DNA of 64,000 bases, taken from contig CANMDW010000008.1 in the NCBI GenBank assembly GCA_947496705.1, positions 1-64,000 on the forward strand, in the 5' to 3' direction. Under the pieces are notes generated by a model that ran no database searches, was not told the DNA's origin, and saw only the letters and a program-made list of their open reading frames with translations. Position 1 is the first letter of the stretch, and every line of letters starts with the position of its first letter. Made by a program: the position numbers and the translations under genes. Source of the DNA: an uncultured Aquimarina sp. (lineage in GTDB: Bacteria > Bacteroidota > Bacteroidia > Flavobacteriales > Flavobacteriaceae). Of this stretch, positions 34,491-42,736 are shown one piece after another.

Positions 34491-35549
34491 TTACTCTCCG
34501 GTTTCTTTTCCAATACCATCTACTATAATTCTTTCGTCTCTATTTGCTACTTCCCAAGCTGTGTAGAATACTAACCGGGATCGTTTGGCCATCAAATCAT
34601 ATTCAATCTTTTCTGCAGTGTCGGTAGGTTTATGATAATCCTCATGTACACCGTTAAAATAAAAAATAATAGGAATATTGTGTTTAGCAAAATTATAATG
34701 ATCACTTCTGAAATAAAACCGATTGGGATCATCTTTTGCATTATATGTATAATCCAAATCCAGCTTTGTGTATTTTGTATTTGCCTCTTCACTTATAGCA
34801 TGCAATTCTGTGCTTAGCCGATCACTACCTATTAAATACACATAGTTATTTTTTTCGGCCTCTTCATGCTTCTTATCGATTCTTCCAATCATATCAATAT
34901 TGAGGTTAGTCACCGTGTTTGCAAGCGGAAAAACCGGGTTTTCTGTATAAAATCTAGATCCATACAATCCCTTTTCTTCACCTGTTACATGTAAAAACAA
35001 AATTGACCTTTTTGGTCCCAACCCATCTTTTTTAGCTTTTACAAAAGCCTCTGCCAGTTCCAAAAGACTTACCGTTCCAGAACCATCATCATCGGCACCA
35101 TTATATATATTTCCTTGCTTGTCTACCCCGACATGATCGTAATGTGCAGAAATCACTACAATTTCATCGGGTTTTTCACTTCCTTCTATAAATGCTAAAA
35201 CATTTTCTGATGATTTAATATCTCCCCTAAAATAACTTTCGGGTATTTCCTGAAAATAATCATCCCCACCTATAGGAGAAGGAATCCCCATACTCTTATA
35301 TTGGGATTTTAAATATTCTGCTGCTTTTTTCTGACCAGGCTCTCCTGTATCCCGACCCTCAAAATCATCTCCTGCAAAGGTATATAGGTATTCCTTAAGC
35401 TCTTTTGCTGTTATACTTTCTGCATAAGTAACAACAGCCGATTCTATATTAGGTTTAGTATCTAATTCAGGAGCAACTGCAGTTGAACTTTGTGAAGTAC
35501 CACAGCAATAAACAATAAATGAGCCAAAAAGTAGTAAAGTATTTTTCAT
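34491..35549 (-). CDS. M28-family metallopeptidase, probable lipoprotein
   Basis: 352 residues from the Met at 35549 (MKNTLLLFGSFIVYCCGTSQ, signal peptide with Cys at the lipobox position); the longer frame from 35585 is unlikely. The catalytic domain has the two-zinc ligands in order: SAHYDHVG, NGADDDGSGT, HVTGEEKGLYGS, NIDMIG, and VHEDYHKPTDT. An aminopeptidase-like enzyme, probably attached to the outer membrane or periplasmic face. Single gene between two tRNAs. Confidence 0.9.
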   Translation of the reverse strand: MKNTLLLFGSFIVYCCGTSQSSTAVAPELDTKPNIESAVVTYAESITAKELKEYLYTFAGDDFEGRDTGEPGQKKAAEYLKSQYKSMGIPSPIGGDDYFQEIPESYFRGDIKSSENVLAFIEGSEKPDEIVVISAHYDHVGVDKQGNIYNGADDDGSGTVSLLELAEAFVKAKKDGLGPKRSILFLHVTGEEKGLYGSRFYTENPVFPLANTVTNLNIDMIGRIDKKHEEAEKNNYVYLIGSDRLSTELHAISEEANTKYTKLDLDYTYNAKDDPNRFYFRSDHYNFAKHNIPIIFYFNGVHEDYHKPTDTAEKIEYDLMAKRSRLVFYTAWEVANRDERIIVDGIGKETGE

Positions 35550-35674
35550 TGTAACTATTCGATTTAGAGAGCACAATATACTCAATTCAAAGCATATGGA
35601 AAAAGGAATGTTTTTTATATGGATTATCCATAAATTATTTTAAAATTATTCTTCTTTAGAATTAAAAAAGGTTT

Positions 35675-35720
35675 TATATTTGCACCCGCCTACGGAAAGC
35701 TAATGCTTTCCTTCGGCGGG
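35675..35720 (+). promoter_or_regulatory. tRNA-Ser promoter -7 box and leader hairpin
   Basis: TATATTTG at 35675-35682 is a perfect -7 box. The leader then holds a strong hairpin: CCCGCC..GGAAAGC and GCTTTCC..GGCGGG (35686-35720) around a TAAT loop. It belongs to the 5' part of the pre-tRNA or to a dispersed palindrome. Confidence 0.6.
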
Positions 35721-35754
35721 TAGGCCCGCCAAACGATACTAGTATATATGACCT

Positions 35755-35839
35755 GGAGAAATGGCAGAGTGGTCGAATGCACCGGTCTTGAAAACCGGCG
35801 AGGGTCACACCTCCGGGGGTTCGAATCCCTCTTTCTCCG
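35755..35839 (+). tRNA. tRNA-Ser (anticodon TGA)
   Basis: 85 nt, class II with long variable arm. Acceptor GGAGAAA/TTTCTCC, anticodon stem CCGGT/ACCGG around CTTGAAA (anticodon TGA), T-loop TTCGAAT. Its 3' end is the left attachment site of the downstream genomic island. Confidence 0.97.
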
Positions 35840-35840
35840 C
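35828..35840 (+). other. attL: 13-bp direct repeat in the tRNA-Ser 3' end
   Basis: CCTCTTTCTCCGC is repeated exactly at 49378-49390. The first copy is the acceptor and T-arm end of tRNA-Ser, the classic target of tyrosine recombinases. Confidence 0.8.
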
Positions 35841-35862
35841 GAAAAGTCCTATAAAAGGCAAC

Positions 35863-35897
35863 AAAAACCCTGTAAATAATTGATTTACAGGGTTTTT
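35863..35897 (+). terminator. Terminator between tRNA-Ser and integrase
   Basis: AAAAACCCTGTAAAT/ATTTACAGGGTTTTT is a 15-bp perfect stem with T-tract. It starts 23 bp after the att repeat; the second element has a similar hairpin at the same distance. Confidence 0.85.
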
Positions 35898-35937
35898 AAT
35901 TTTATATGATTTCATTTGATATCAAATAATATCACCC

Positions 35938-35959
35938 AAAAAGGGGCTAATTCGGTGGA
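35938..35959 (+). other. Putative integrase arm site, left end
   Basis: AAAAAGGGGCTAATTCGGTG motif starting 98 bp after the att repeat. Near-identical copies lie at 49294-49315 (inside the right end) and 49488-49507 (98 bp after the second att). Position and repetition suggest recombinase arm-binding sites. Confidence 0.55.
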
Positions 35960-36079
35960 GGTTGTGATTTTTTTAAAAGGTCCACCAGAGACATATAATT
36001 ATCTGTATACTAGATACTTAAATATATTATGAAGTCGTAATTTTTTACTACATTGGTGGAACATCAATACCCAAAAACT

Positions 36080-37298
36080 ATGTTGCGTCCACTTTCTCTC
36101 TTATTTTTCATTAAAAAAAGCAAAGTAAATAGTGCAGGAATGACCAGTATCTTCCTGAGAATAACACTTGACGGACGTCGGTGTGAATTTAGTGTCCACC
36201 GTAAAGTCCACCTCGATAAGTGGAACTCTCGCACCCAATCTGTGCTTGGCAACTCCGCTGAAGCTCAAGAAATAAATAGGTATTTAAGTGGTATTACTAA
36301 TGAGATTTATTCAATACAGCAGAATTTTGAGCGTAAAAACGTCTCTTATTCCGCTTATGATATGCGCGATGTCCTAATGGGAAAGGACAAAACAAAAAAA
36401 ATGCTTTTAGAAATCTTTCAAGAACATAATGACAAAGTTGATAGTCTTATTGGAAAAGATTTTGCCGCAGGAACTGCTGAACGCTATCGCACTTGTAAAA
36501 AACACGTAGCAGACTTTATTAAGAAGAAATACAAGAAAAATGATATTCCTGTCAAAGATGTAGACCATAAACTCATTACAGGGCTGGAATACTATCTTAA
36601 AAACCACTCGCAAGTGTGCGCACAACTCTGCGATTAAGTATATCACCAATTTTAAAAAGATTATTCGAATTGCTCACGCTAATGATTGGATTGATAAAGA
36701 CCCTTTCTTGCATTGGAAAGCCAAACTCAAAATTGTGGAACGTGAATTTTTAACTGAGAAAGAAATTCAAAAGATTATCGAGTTAGAGCTGAAGATGGAA
36801 CGCCTAGACCAAGTACGCGATATTTTTATCTTTTGCTGTTTCACAGGTCTCGCTTATGCTGATGTTAAAAAATTAAATAGAGGTGATATCGTTTTGGGTA
36901 CTGATGGTGAAGAATGGGTGAAAACAAAACGTTCTAAAACCGATACTAGAAGTAATATCCCAATTTTACCCATTGCTAAAGCCATTATTGAGAAATATAA
37001 AGACAACGAGCTACTTAAAGAAAAGGATTTAGTTCTGCCTGTTCTTAGCAATCAAAAAATGAATGCGTACATTAAAGAAATTGCGACCTTGGCTGGAATC
37101 ACTAAAAACCTTACGTTTCATCTAGCACGACATACCTTTGCAACGACGGTTACGCTTACCAATGGCGTACCAATAGAATCTGTAAGTAAGATGCTTGGAC
37201 ATACCAATCTTAAAACAACACAGCACTATGCTAAGATTTTGGATATGAAAGTGAGTAAGGATATGGAAATTTTAAGGAATAAATTTAAGACTGAATAG
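36080..37298 (+). pseudogene. int: Tyrosine recombinase (integrase), frameshifted
   Basis: About 405 codons. N-terminal arm and SAM-like core-binding domain (MLRPLSLLFFIKKSK ... AAGTAERYRTCKKHVADF), then the catalytic domain with HLARHTF (HxxR), TNLKTTQHYAKI (H..Y) and the Bacteroidota-type FTGLAYADVKKL. The frame breaks at an A5 run (36599-36603): reading 36053-36637 stops early, and removing one A joins it smoothly to 36708-37298 (LKTTRKCAHNSAIKYITNFK). Either a real single-base insertion or a sequencing error in a homopolymer. The start at 36080 is supported by the same 240-bp att-to-start distance in the second copy. Confidence 0.85.
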
Positions 37299-37300
37299 CA

Positions 37301-37957
37301 CTAATTTTCATTACGCTTTTGTCTCATACCATTTACATAGCCAGAAATTGGACTTATCTTTTTCGGTTCTTTCAACTTAAAATTATTTTTAGCAAAAATC
37401 TTAGGCATCATTTGCCAATTATCTGTTTTCAATTTTTTTGATTTAATGAAGACATAGAATTTTCTTGCTTCTATCTCTGGCCAATTATTCTTCTTGAAAA
37501 ATAAAGCCACTTCACTTTCATTAAAAATAACTTTGGGCTGTTTATTTAAGTTTTCGTTTGTTTTATGTTTTATAGAAGTTACCAAATTTTGGCTAGGTTT
37601 TGGAACGCAGTTAGCCAAAATCTGGACTTCCTGCGTACCAGTAGTTGTATCAATTTCGATACAAGCTCTGATCATCTTAATTTTAGAACCTCTTGATGGA
37701 TGGTATGATGGATAGTAAGTTAGATATCCCCAGGCATCTAAGTCTCGTAAGTGATTATGATAGGTTGTTTTTGATTTTATTTTAGCATGTTCCATTATAA
37801 GCTCACGATTAATAGTTAATGTGTCTATAAAAAACTTTCGATTCCATAACTGAAAGAATGCTAGGTATAAGGTAATATGCCCTTGCCTAATCCGCTCATC
37901 GTTATGGAAGGTTTCAAATACTGTATTAAGGTGTGAGATGTAGTTTACCTTCTCCAT
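37301..37957 (-). CDS. Mobile-element hypothetical protein, possible replication/regulatory factor
   Basis: 218 residues. The N-terminal 110 residues look like a winged helix (HITLYLAFFQLWNRKFFIDTLTINRELIMEHAKIKSKTTYHNHLRDLDAWGYLTY), the tail is Lys-rich. Similar proteins accompany BfmA/BtgA mobilization genes in Bacteroidota elements; function not established. Start overlaps the BfmA stop (TAATG), so it is translationally coupled to it. Confidence 0.7.
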   Translation of the reverse strand: MEKVNYISHLNTVFETFHNDERIRQGHITLYLAFFQLWNRKFFIDTLTINRELIMEHAKIKSKTTYHNHLRDLDAWGYLTYYPSYHPSRGSKIKMIRACIEIDTTTGTQEVQILANCVPKPSQNLVTSIKHKTNENLNKQPKVIFNESEVALFFKKNNWPEIEARKFYVFIKSKKLKTDNWQMMPKIFAKNNFKLKEPKKISPISGYVNGMRQKRNEN

Positions 37958-38364
37958 TATTCACCAGTCCTTGGGCTTTTGATTTCCCGAAAACGCACTT
38001 CTTTTATTTCTGGACGATTTTTTTCCAATATCAATTTCTTTTTAGGCGGTTCAGCTTGTTCAAAAAGAGATTGTAACATAGCTACAGTCAGTTTGGTTTG
38101 GTTCTTTTCAATGTCTTTCATTATGGCAATCATTCCATTCATTCGTTTCTTGATGAGTAATGAAATTCTCTTTTCTAAAGTTTCCATATTGGGTCCCATT
38201 GACTCTGCTGGGGAAATACCGTTTTCTTGAAAAAAATCCATCATTACCAATAAGGTCATTGATTTTGAAAGTGACATTTCTTTGCAAAACTTATTGAATT
38301 TATCTGCTACTGAAGCTTTTATGCTTAAGCTCTTAAATTGCTCTTTTTCATATCCTCTATCCAT
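37957..38364 (-). CDS. BfmA/BtgA-family mobilization protein
   Basis: 135 residues, N-terminal ribbon-helix-helix-like segment (FKSLSIKASVADKFNKFCKEMSLSKSMTLLVMMDFF) followed by a coiled-coil helix. BfmA/BtgA proteins of Bacteroides elements are accessory DNA-binding mobilization factors. A 15-bp palindrome overlaps its start codon, with a second copy 42 bp upstream, suggesting autoregulation. Confidence 0.75.
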   Translation of the reverse strand: MDRGYEKEQFKSLSIKASVADKFNKFCKEMSLSKSMTLLVMMDFFQENGISPAESMGPNMETLEKRISLLIKKRMNGMIAIMKDIEKNQTKLTVAMLQSLFEQAEPPKKKLILEKNRPEIKEVRFREIKSPRTGE

Positions 38365-38420
38365 TTTTCCGTGAAAAATTTGTTGTTTTTATTGGGTTGT
38401 GGGCGTTTTTCCGTGAAAAA
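38364..38420 (-). promoter_or_regulatory. Paired operator sites upstream of BfmA
   Basis: TTTTTCCGTGAAAAA occurs at 38364-38378 (touching the start codon) and identically at 38406-38420. The step of 42 bp is four helical turns. Such same-face twin palindromes fit binding by the RHH-like product of the gene, or nic/oriT accessory sites. Confidence 0.6.
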
Positions 38421-39318
38421 CAATGCCTTTATTTTAAAACACAAAACAATCAATCGCTGTCAAGTACTGATTTTACTGGTATTTTTAAAAAGCTTAATAT
38501 CGTAACATCGCGCCAGCGTGTTACCCTCTTGCTATACAACCCTTCCATTTTATTTCAGGGTTGCAGTACTTTATATCTAAAGCTAAAAAGCCTTTCAACT
38601 TAATTACTAACAGCTCTATTTTTTAAGAAAAATGTACCACACTTTTATTCTATTCTTATAAAATATCCTGAAACGTTGATGTTTTTTTATTCTGATTATA
38701 AGCATGTTACGTCAAAACTTAAGCCAATAATATTTGGTGTCAATTGGTTTAAATTAGTTGCCACAATGGCATTTATTCACATACTTATTATATCTTGAGC
38801 GTTTTCCTTTTCATTTGGCTTAAAAAGTAGAGATTTGATATGTTTTGATATTTTTTACTATCGAAGATTACGGATGTAAGAGCCTTTAATATTTCATATC
38901 ACTTACTTCCCATAGCGCTATCGCCGTTACCTTTTCGGTAACCGACACTAAAATTATGACTGAGTAAGAACTTATAAAAGTGAAGCCTGCCTGAGTACCT
39001 CGACTTAGCTCGGCACAAGCTATGTTGAACGGGTGGGCGAACGGTTATGCAGTTTGTCTCGGGCAGAATTTTAAACTTTGTGAAGAAATAGGTTGTGGTA
39101 ATCTTTTTGCCAGGCGAACGCTGTCGCTTTTTCTGCGATAGGGTTTAAGATGTTCTAGTGAACCTCTTTTCTCGGAATGAAGCTTTTCGCGAAATGCAGA
39201 GAAATGTGGTGGAACGGTTAGTAATTACTACATAAATTTGGTGTTATGAGCCGATTAAGAATTCTATTCGGCTCATAATAATATATTTGATAGTTTATTT
39301 GGTACTACAAAACAACTT
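38421..39318. other. Non-coding region of the island with palindromes and a terminator
   Basis: About 900 bp without a credible gene. The part from 38900 to 39230 is richer in GC than the surroundings and holds ATAGCGCTAT (38912-38921), GTTACC/GGTAAC (38926-38942), and CCTGCCTGAGTACC..GCTCGGC. A hairpin TTATGAGCCGA/TCGGCTCATAA (39244-39278) lies downstream of the 171-residue protein gene (stop 39319) and could terminate the defence operon. An oriT or a structured RNA is possible near the mobilization genes; not shown. Confidence 0.45.
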
Positions 39319-39834
39319 CTAAATTACTTTCCCCTTGCTAATATCAAATCCAACCTGCCAGAAATACATATCAATAAGTTTCATCTGAGTGTATTGTGGA
39401 TAAATAGTTTTAAGTATTTTAAGTTCCTCTTTATTGGACTCAATAAACTTAAAGAGTTCTCTAAGACTTTTTTCTTTTAGAGTAGTAGATTTTAACTCTA
39501 ATTGCTTGACCCCATCAATAAAAAACCTGTCATAGGCCGGTAGGCTTCCTAGAGTTCCTAAAACTATTTTGCTTATCAAAGTGTCTGTAGGGGTAACACC
39601 ATGTTTCTTATTGTAATAAATTGATAGTTCCTTAATTATTTCCAATATCTCAGGTAGATCACAAACCGCAACTTCATAATTTTGGTTACACCTCAAATGA
39701 TTATAGTCATTAAGGATATCTACAGCTTCTATGTGAACCTTGTAATCGTTTTGAAGCAGCTGGCTAGAACCTCTATACATACCCCAGCTTGCTAGATAAA
39801 AACCTAAATGAAGTGCTAAATGATCTCTATTCAT
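39319..39834 (-). CDS. Hypothetical protein downstream of HsdM
   Basis: 171 residues, no signal peptide, no membrane helix. Starts NRDHLALHLGFYLASWGMYRGSSQLL. I do not recognise a named family. It is the last gene of the defence block, 111 bp after hsdM in the same direction, and so probably belongs to the restriction island as an accessory component. Confidence 0.7.
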   Translation of the reverse strand: MNRDHLALHLGFYLASWGMYRGSSQLLQNDYKVHIEAVDILNDYNHLRCNQNYEVAVCDLPEILEIIKELSIYYNKKHGVTPTDTLISKIVLGTLGSLPAYDRFFIDGVKQLELKSTTLKEKSLRELFKFIESNKEELKILKTIYPQYTQMKLIDMYFWQVGFDISKGKVI

Positions 39835-39945
39835 TTTTTTATTTCCAAAAGCGTCATAGCAATGTTGCCAGGAATTATAGCGATGAAATTCTAGAGTGTT
39901 TTTTTGACAAATGTTTTTATTGTATCTCTCAAGATGAACGTCAGC

Positions 39946-41592
39946 TTATATTTCTTTCAACCCTAGCTCTTTCAAAAATTTGTTGTGTTCTTTTGTACTT
40001 AAGGCTATTCTTTTCTCTATATCCACTAATTCTCTATGGACTTCTTCAAGATTTATCTGTTCTTCAGCTTCTGCTGTGCTCACATAGCGTGAGATATTAA
40101 GATTGTAACCGTTATCTTCAATTTCATCCATCGAAACTCTGCGGGCATATCGCTCTATTCTTTCAGGTCGAGATTTATAGGTATCAATGATATTTTTGAT
40201 ATCAGATTTACGCAGCTCATTTTGGCGTTTTGCTTTTTTATAATTTCCTTCTGCTGATGCATTTATAAATAAGACATCATTCTCGCGCTTACATTTTTTT
40301 ATTACTAAAATACACACAGGAATGCCCGTTGAATAAAATAGGTTAGAAGGCAATCCTATCACGGTATCAATATTTCCGTCTTTCAGTAATTTAGTACGGA
40401 TACGCTCCTCTGCTCCGCCACGAAATAATACACCGTGCGGTAAAATAATTGCCATTGTTCCATTCTGACTTAAAAAGTGGAAACCGTGAAGCAAGAATGC
40501 AAAATCTGCTGCACTTTTGGGTGCCAAACCATAGCTTTTAAACCTAAAATCTTCTCCCAATGTTTCAGTTGGTTCCCAACGCAAACTAAATGGCGGATTT
40601 GCCACAATCGCATCAAACTCTACTTTTTTGGAAGGGTTCATTTCATTTAATATATCCCATTGGTTTTTTAAGGTATCACCGTGGAAAATCTCAAACTCGG
40701 TATCCTTCATACCGTGCAAGAGCATATTCATCCGTGCCAAATTATAGGTAGTGACATTATTTTCCTGTCCGTAAATTTTTCCAATTCTTCCATTATTATC
40801 TCTAATGCGCTCTCGTACATTTAATAAAAGTGAACCCGAACCACAAGCAAAATCTAGTACGTTATTTAGTTTATCTTTTGGTCCATCAGGATGATTTGGA
40901 TTTTGAGTATCGAGCGTGACAATTGTAGAAAGAATTGTAGAAATTTCTTGGGGGGTGTAAAACTCTCCAGCTTTTTTACCAGAACCTGCAGCAAACTTAC
41001 CAATTAAATACTCATAAGCATCACCCAAGGTGTCTGTGTCAGTAGAAAAATCAGCTATACCTTCTGCGATTTTTTGAATGATCGTACACAGTTTGTCATT
41101 CCTTTCCTTCTCTGTTTTACCCAGTTTTTCAGAATTTAAATTGATTTCTGAAAACAATCCGTGGAATGTACTTTCAAAGGATTTATTTTCTATAAAACGA
41201 AAAGCATCTTCCAATGTCTGTAATAATTCTCGACTGTGAGTACGAGCTAACTCTGCAATCTTACTCCATAAAAATTTAGGCTCTATTATGTAATGCACTT
41301 TTCGTTGCATTTGCTTTTCAAACTCAGCAATATCTTCTTCGTTATTTTCATACCATATTTCTAAGGGTGGTGGAATAACAAAATCTGGACGTGTATCCTC
41401 TGAAGGGCTTTTTGGATAATCTCTACCAAGTTCTTTTTTTGCGGATTCTTCGTAATTGTGTGATAGGTATCGCAAAAACAAAAACGAAAGCATATAATCT
41501 CGAAATGCATCTGCATTCATAGCACCACGCAAATCATTTGCAATATCCCAAAGGGTTTTTCCTAGTTTTACTTGTTGATTTTCTTTAGTCAT
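39946..41592 (-). CDS. hsdM: Type I restriction-modification methylase subunit HsdM
   Basis: 548 residues. N-terminal HsdM helical domain (LWDIANDLRGAMNADAFRDYML), SAM-binding motif FACGSGSLLLNVRERI, catalytic NPPF (VANPPFSLRWEP) and GEFYTPQEIS. With HsdS it methylates adenine N6 in a bipartite site. Start lies 5 bp after the stop of the PrrC-like gene. Confidence 0.95.
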   Translation of the reverse strand: MTKENQQVKLGKTLWDIANDLRGAMNADAFRDYMLSFLFLRYLSHNYEESAKKELGRDYPKSPSEDTRPDFVIPPPLEIWYENNEEDIAEFEKQMQRKVHYIIEPKFLWSKIAELARTHSRELLQTLEDAFRFIENKSFESTFHGLFSEINLNSEKLGKTEKERNDKLCTIIQKIAEGIADFSTDTDTLGDAYEYLIGKFAAGSGKKAGEFYTPQEISTILSTIVTLDTQNPNHPDGPKDKLNNVLDFACGSGSLLLNVRERIRDNNGRIGKIYGQENNVTTYNLARMNMLLHGMKDTEFEIFHGDTLKNQWDILNEMNPSKKVEFDAIVANPPFSLRWEPTETLGEDFRFKSYGLAPKSAADFAFLLHGFHFLSQNGTMAIILPHGVLFRGGAEERIRTKLLKDGNIDTVIGLPSNLFYSTGIPVCILVIKKCKRENDVLFINASAEGNYKKAKRQNELRKSDIKNIIDTYKSRPERIERYARRVSMDEIEDNGYNLNISRYVSTAEAEEQINLEEVHRELVDIEKRIALSTKEHNKFLKELGLKEI

Positions 41593-41597
41593 CTGTA

Positions 41598-42731
41598 TTA
41601 TGCTGTTAGTTTCGGTAGGTCAAATTCATATTTATCCAAAAAGTCCTTTAGTATTTTTTTAAAAAGGGTTTTATTATCGTCTGTCAATTCTACGGGCTGA
41701 TATATAGAATACTTACCGTGACTCAACAAATTTAGAGCTCTATTATAAAGGGTTTCATCTTCTATACCATTAAGGCAAAATTTGATGTCTCTTTGCCCGA
41801 AAAAACTTGCTGTTTTTTCAAGAATACTCCTTAAAGCATTAAAGTGATAAGAATATACCTTACCTTTTTCTACTGCCTTCTTTAGCTCAGATAATAATGC
41901 AACGTGATGGAAATAAGGTGTATCATCTGTTTTTTGCAATGAATGGTTATCTTGTGCATTTTTATATAGAAAATATCGCTTAGGTTTTTCAGTCCTTAAC
42001 TCATTCCAAAGCACATTGTAAAAGAGACTGTGGTGTGTGCTTATTACGACTTTGATTTTACCTTTCGCCTTTCTCATTAAAGAAATCAAATCTGTTGCAA
42101 CCGCAATGGCATTGTTGTCATCTAAAGAAGAAATAGGATCATCTATATAAAAATATTTTACCCAACTATAAGGGCCAGTTCCCTCCTCATCATCTATAGC
42201 AAGTTCACATAAAGCTAGGAAGAAACACCACTTAAATAAATTTTCTTCACCACGGGAAATTTTGATATTATCCTGAACTATGTATTCTGGTTGATTATTA
42301 TTTGGGTGGTATCTTGGATTCTGGACGTTCTTGCTAAACCGAACTTTCCAATTTTCATAGTCAAATCTGAAATCGAAATTTGCATAACGTTCCAAATACG
42401 CGAAAATTTTTTCTTCTAACGCTAAAGCTTCAAAACCAGCAAAAAAATTGGAAGTAGATGTTAAGGATAAATGTCTATCAATATCACTGTCTAAATCATT
42501 GTCCCAGATGAAAAGATCTTCTGTGAAAGCATTGAAATATAAGGTGTCACCATTGCCATTATTAAGGCGTTTACCTTTGTCTTTAAACTCCATACTAGTT
42601 CTTGTTTTACCCACACCATTATGAGCATAGAGTAAGATGAAATTTGAATCATCATCTTTTAAATCATCTCTAAATCTTGTAACCAGACCATTTAAGGTTT
42701 TGTATTTGCTAATCTTGCGAACTGTACTCAT
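41598..42731 (-). CDS. prrC: PrrC-like anticodon nuclease (RM-associated ABC-ATPase RNase)
   Basis: 377 residues, one compact protein. ABC-type ATPase: Walker A AHNGVGKT (36-43), signature ISRGEENLF (158-166), Walker B YFYIDDPISSLDD, H-loop STHHS (231-235). No coiled-coil zinc hook is present, so it is PrrC-sized and not RloC. The C-terminal domain carries Arg301-x3-Glu305 and His338, matching the order and nearly the spacing of the catalytic Arg320/Glu324/His356 reported for E. coli PrrC. Nested between hsdS and hsdM with 5-bp gaps on each side. Predicted to be held silent by the restriction complex and to cut tRNA when phage disables restriction. Confidence 0.75.
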   Translation of the reverse strand: MSTVRKISKYKTLNGLVTRFRDDLKDDDSNFILLYAHNGVGKTRTSMEFKDKGKRLNNGNGDTLYFNAFTEDLFIWDNDLDSDIDRHLSLTSTSNFFAGFEALALEEKIFAYLERYANFDFRFDYENWKVRFSKNVQNPRYHPNNNQPEYIVQDNIKISRGEENLFKWCFFLALCELAIDDEEGTGPYSWVKYFYIDDPISSLDDNNAIAVATDLISLMRKAKGKIKVVISTHHSLFYNVLWNELRTEKPKRYFLYKNAQDNHSLQKTDDTPYFHHVALLSELKKAVEKGKVYSYHFNALRSILEKTASFFGQRDIKFCLNGIEDETLYNRALNLLSHGKYSIYQPVELTDDNKTLFKKILKDFLDKYEFDLPKLTA

Positions 42732-42736
42732 TCTTA

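Noticed and set aside
38397..38603. 68-codon plus-strand ORF after the BfmA operator
   Set aside because: It starts within the operator region, has no promoter and no recognisable features.
41598..42731. RloC identity for the RM-linked ATPase
   Set aside because: RloC proteins are much longer, with a coiled-coil zinc hook; this one is 377 residues without such an insertion.
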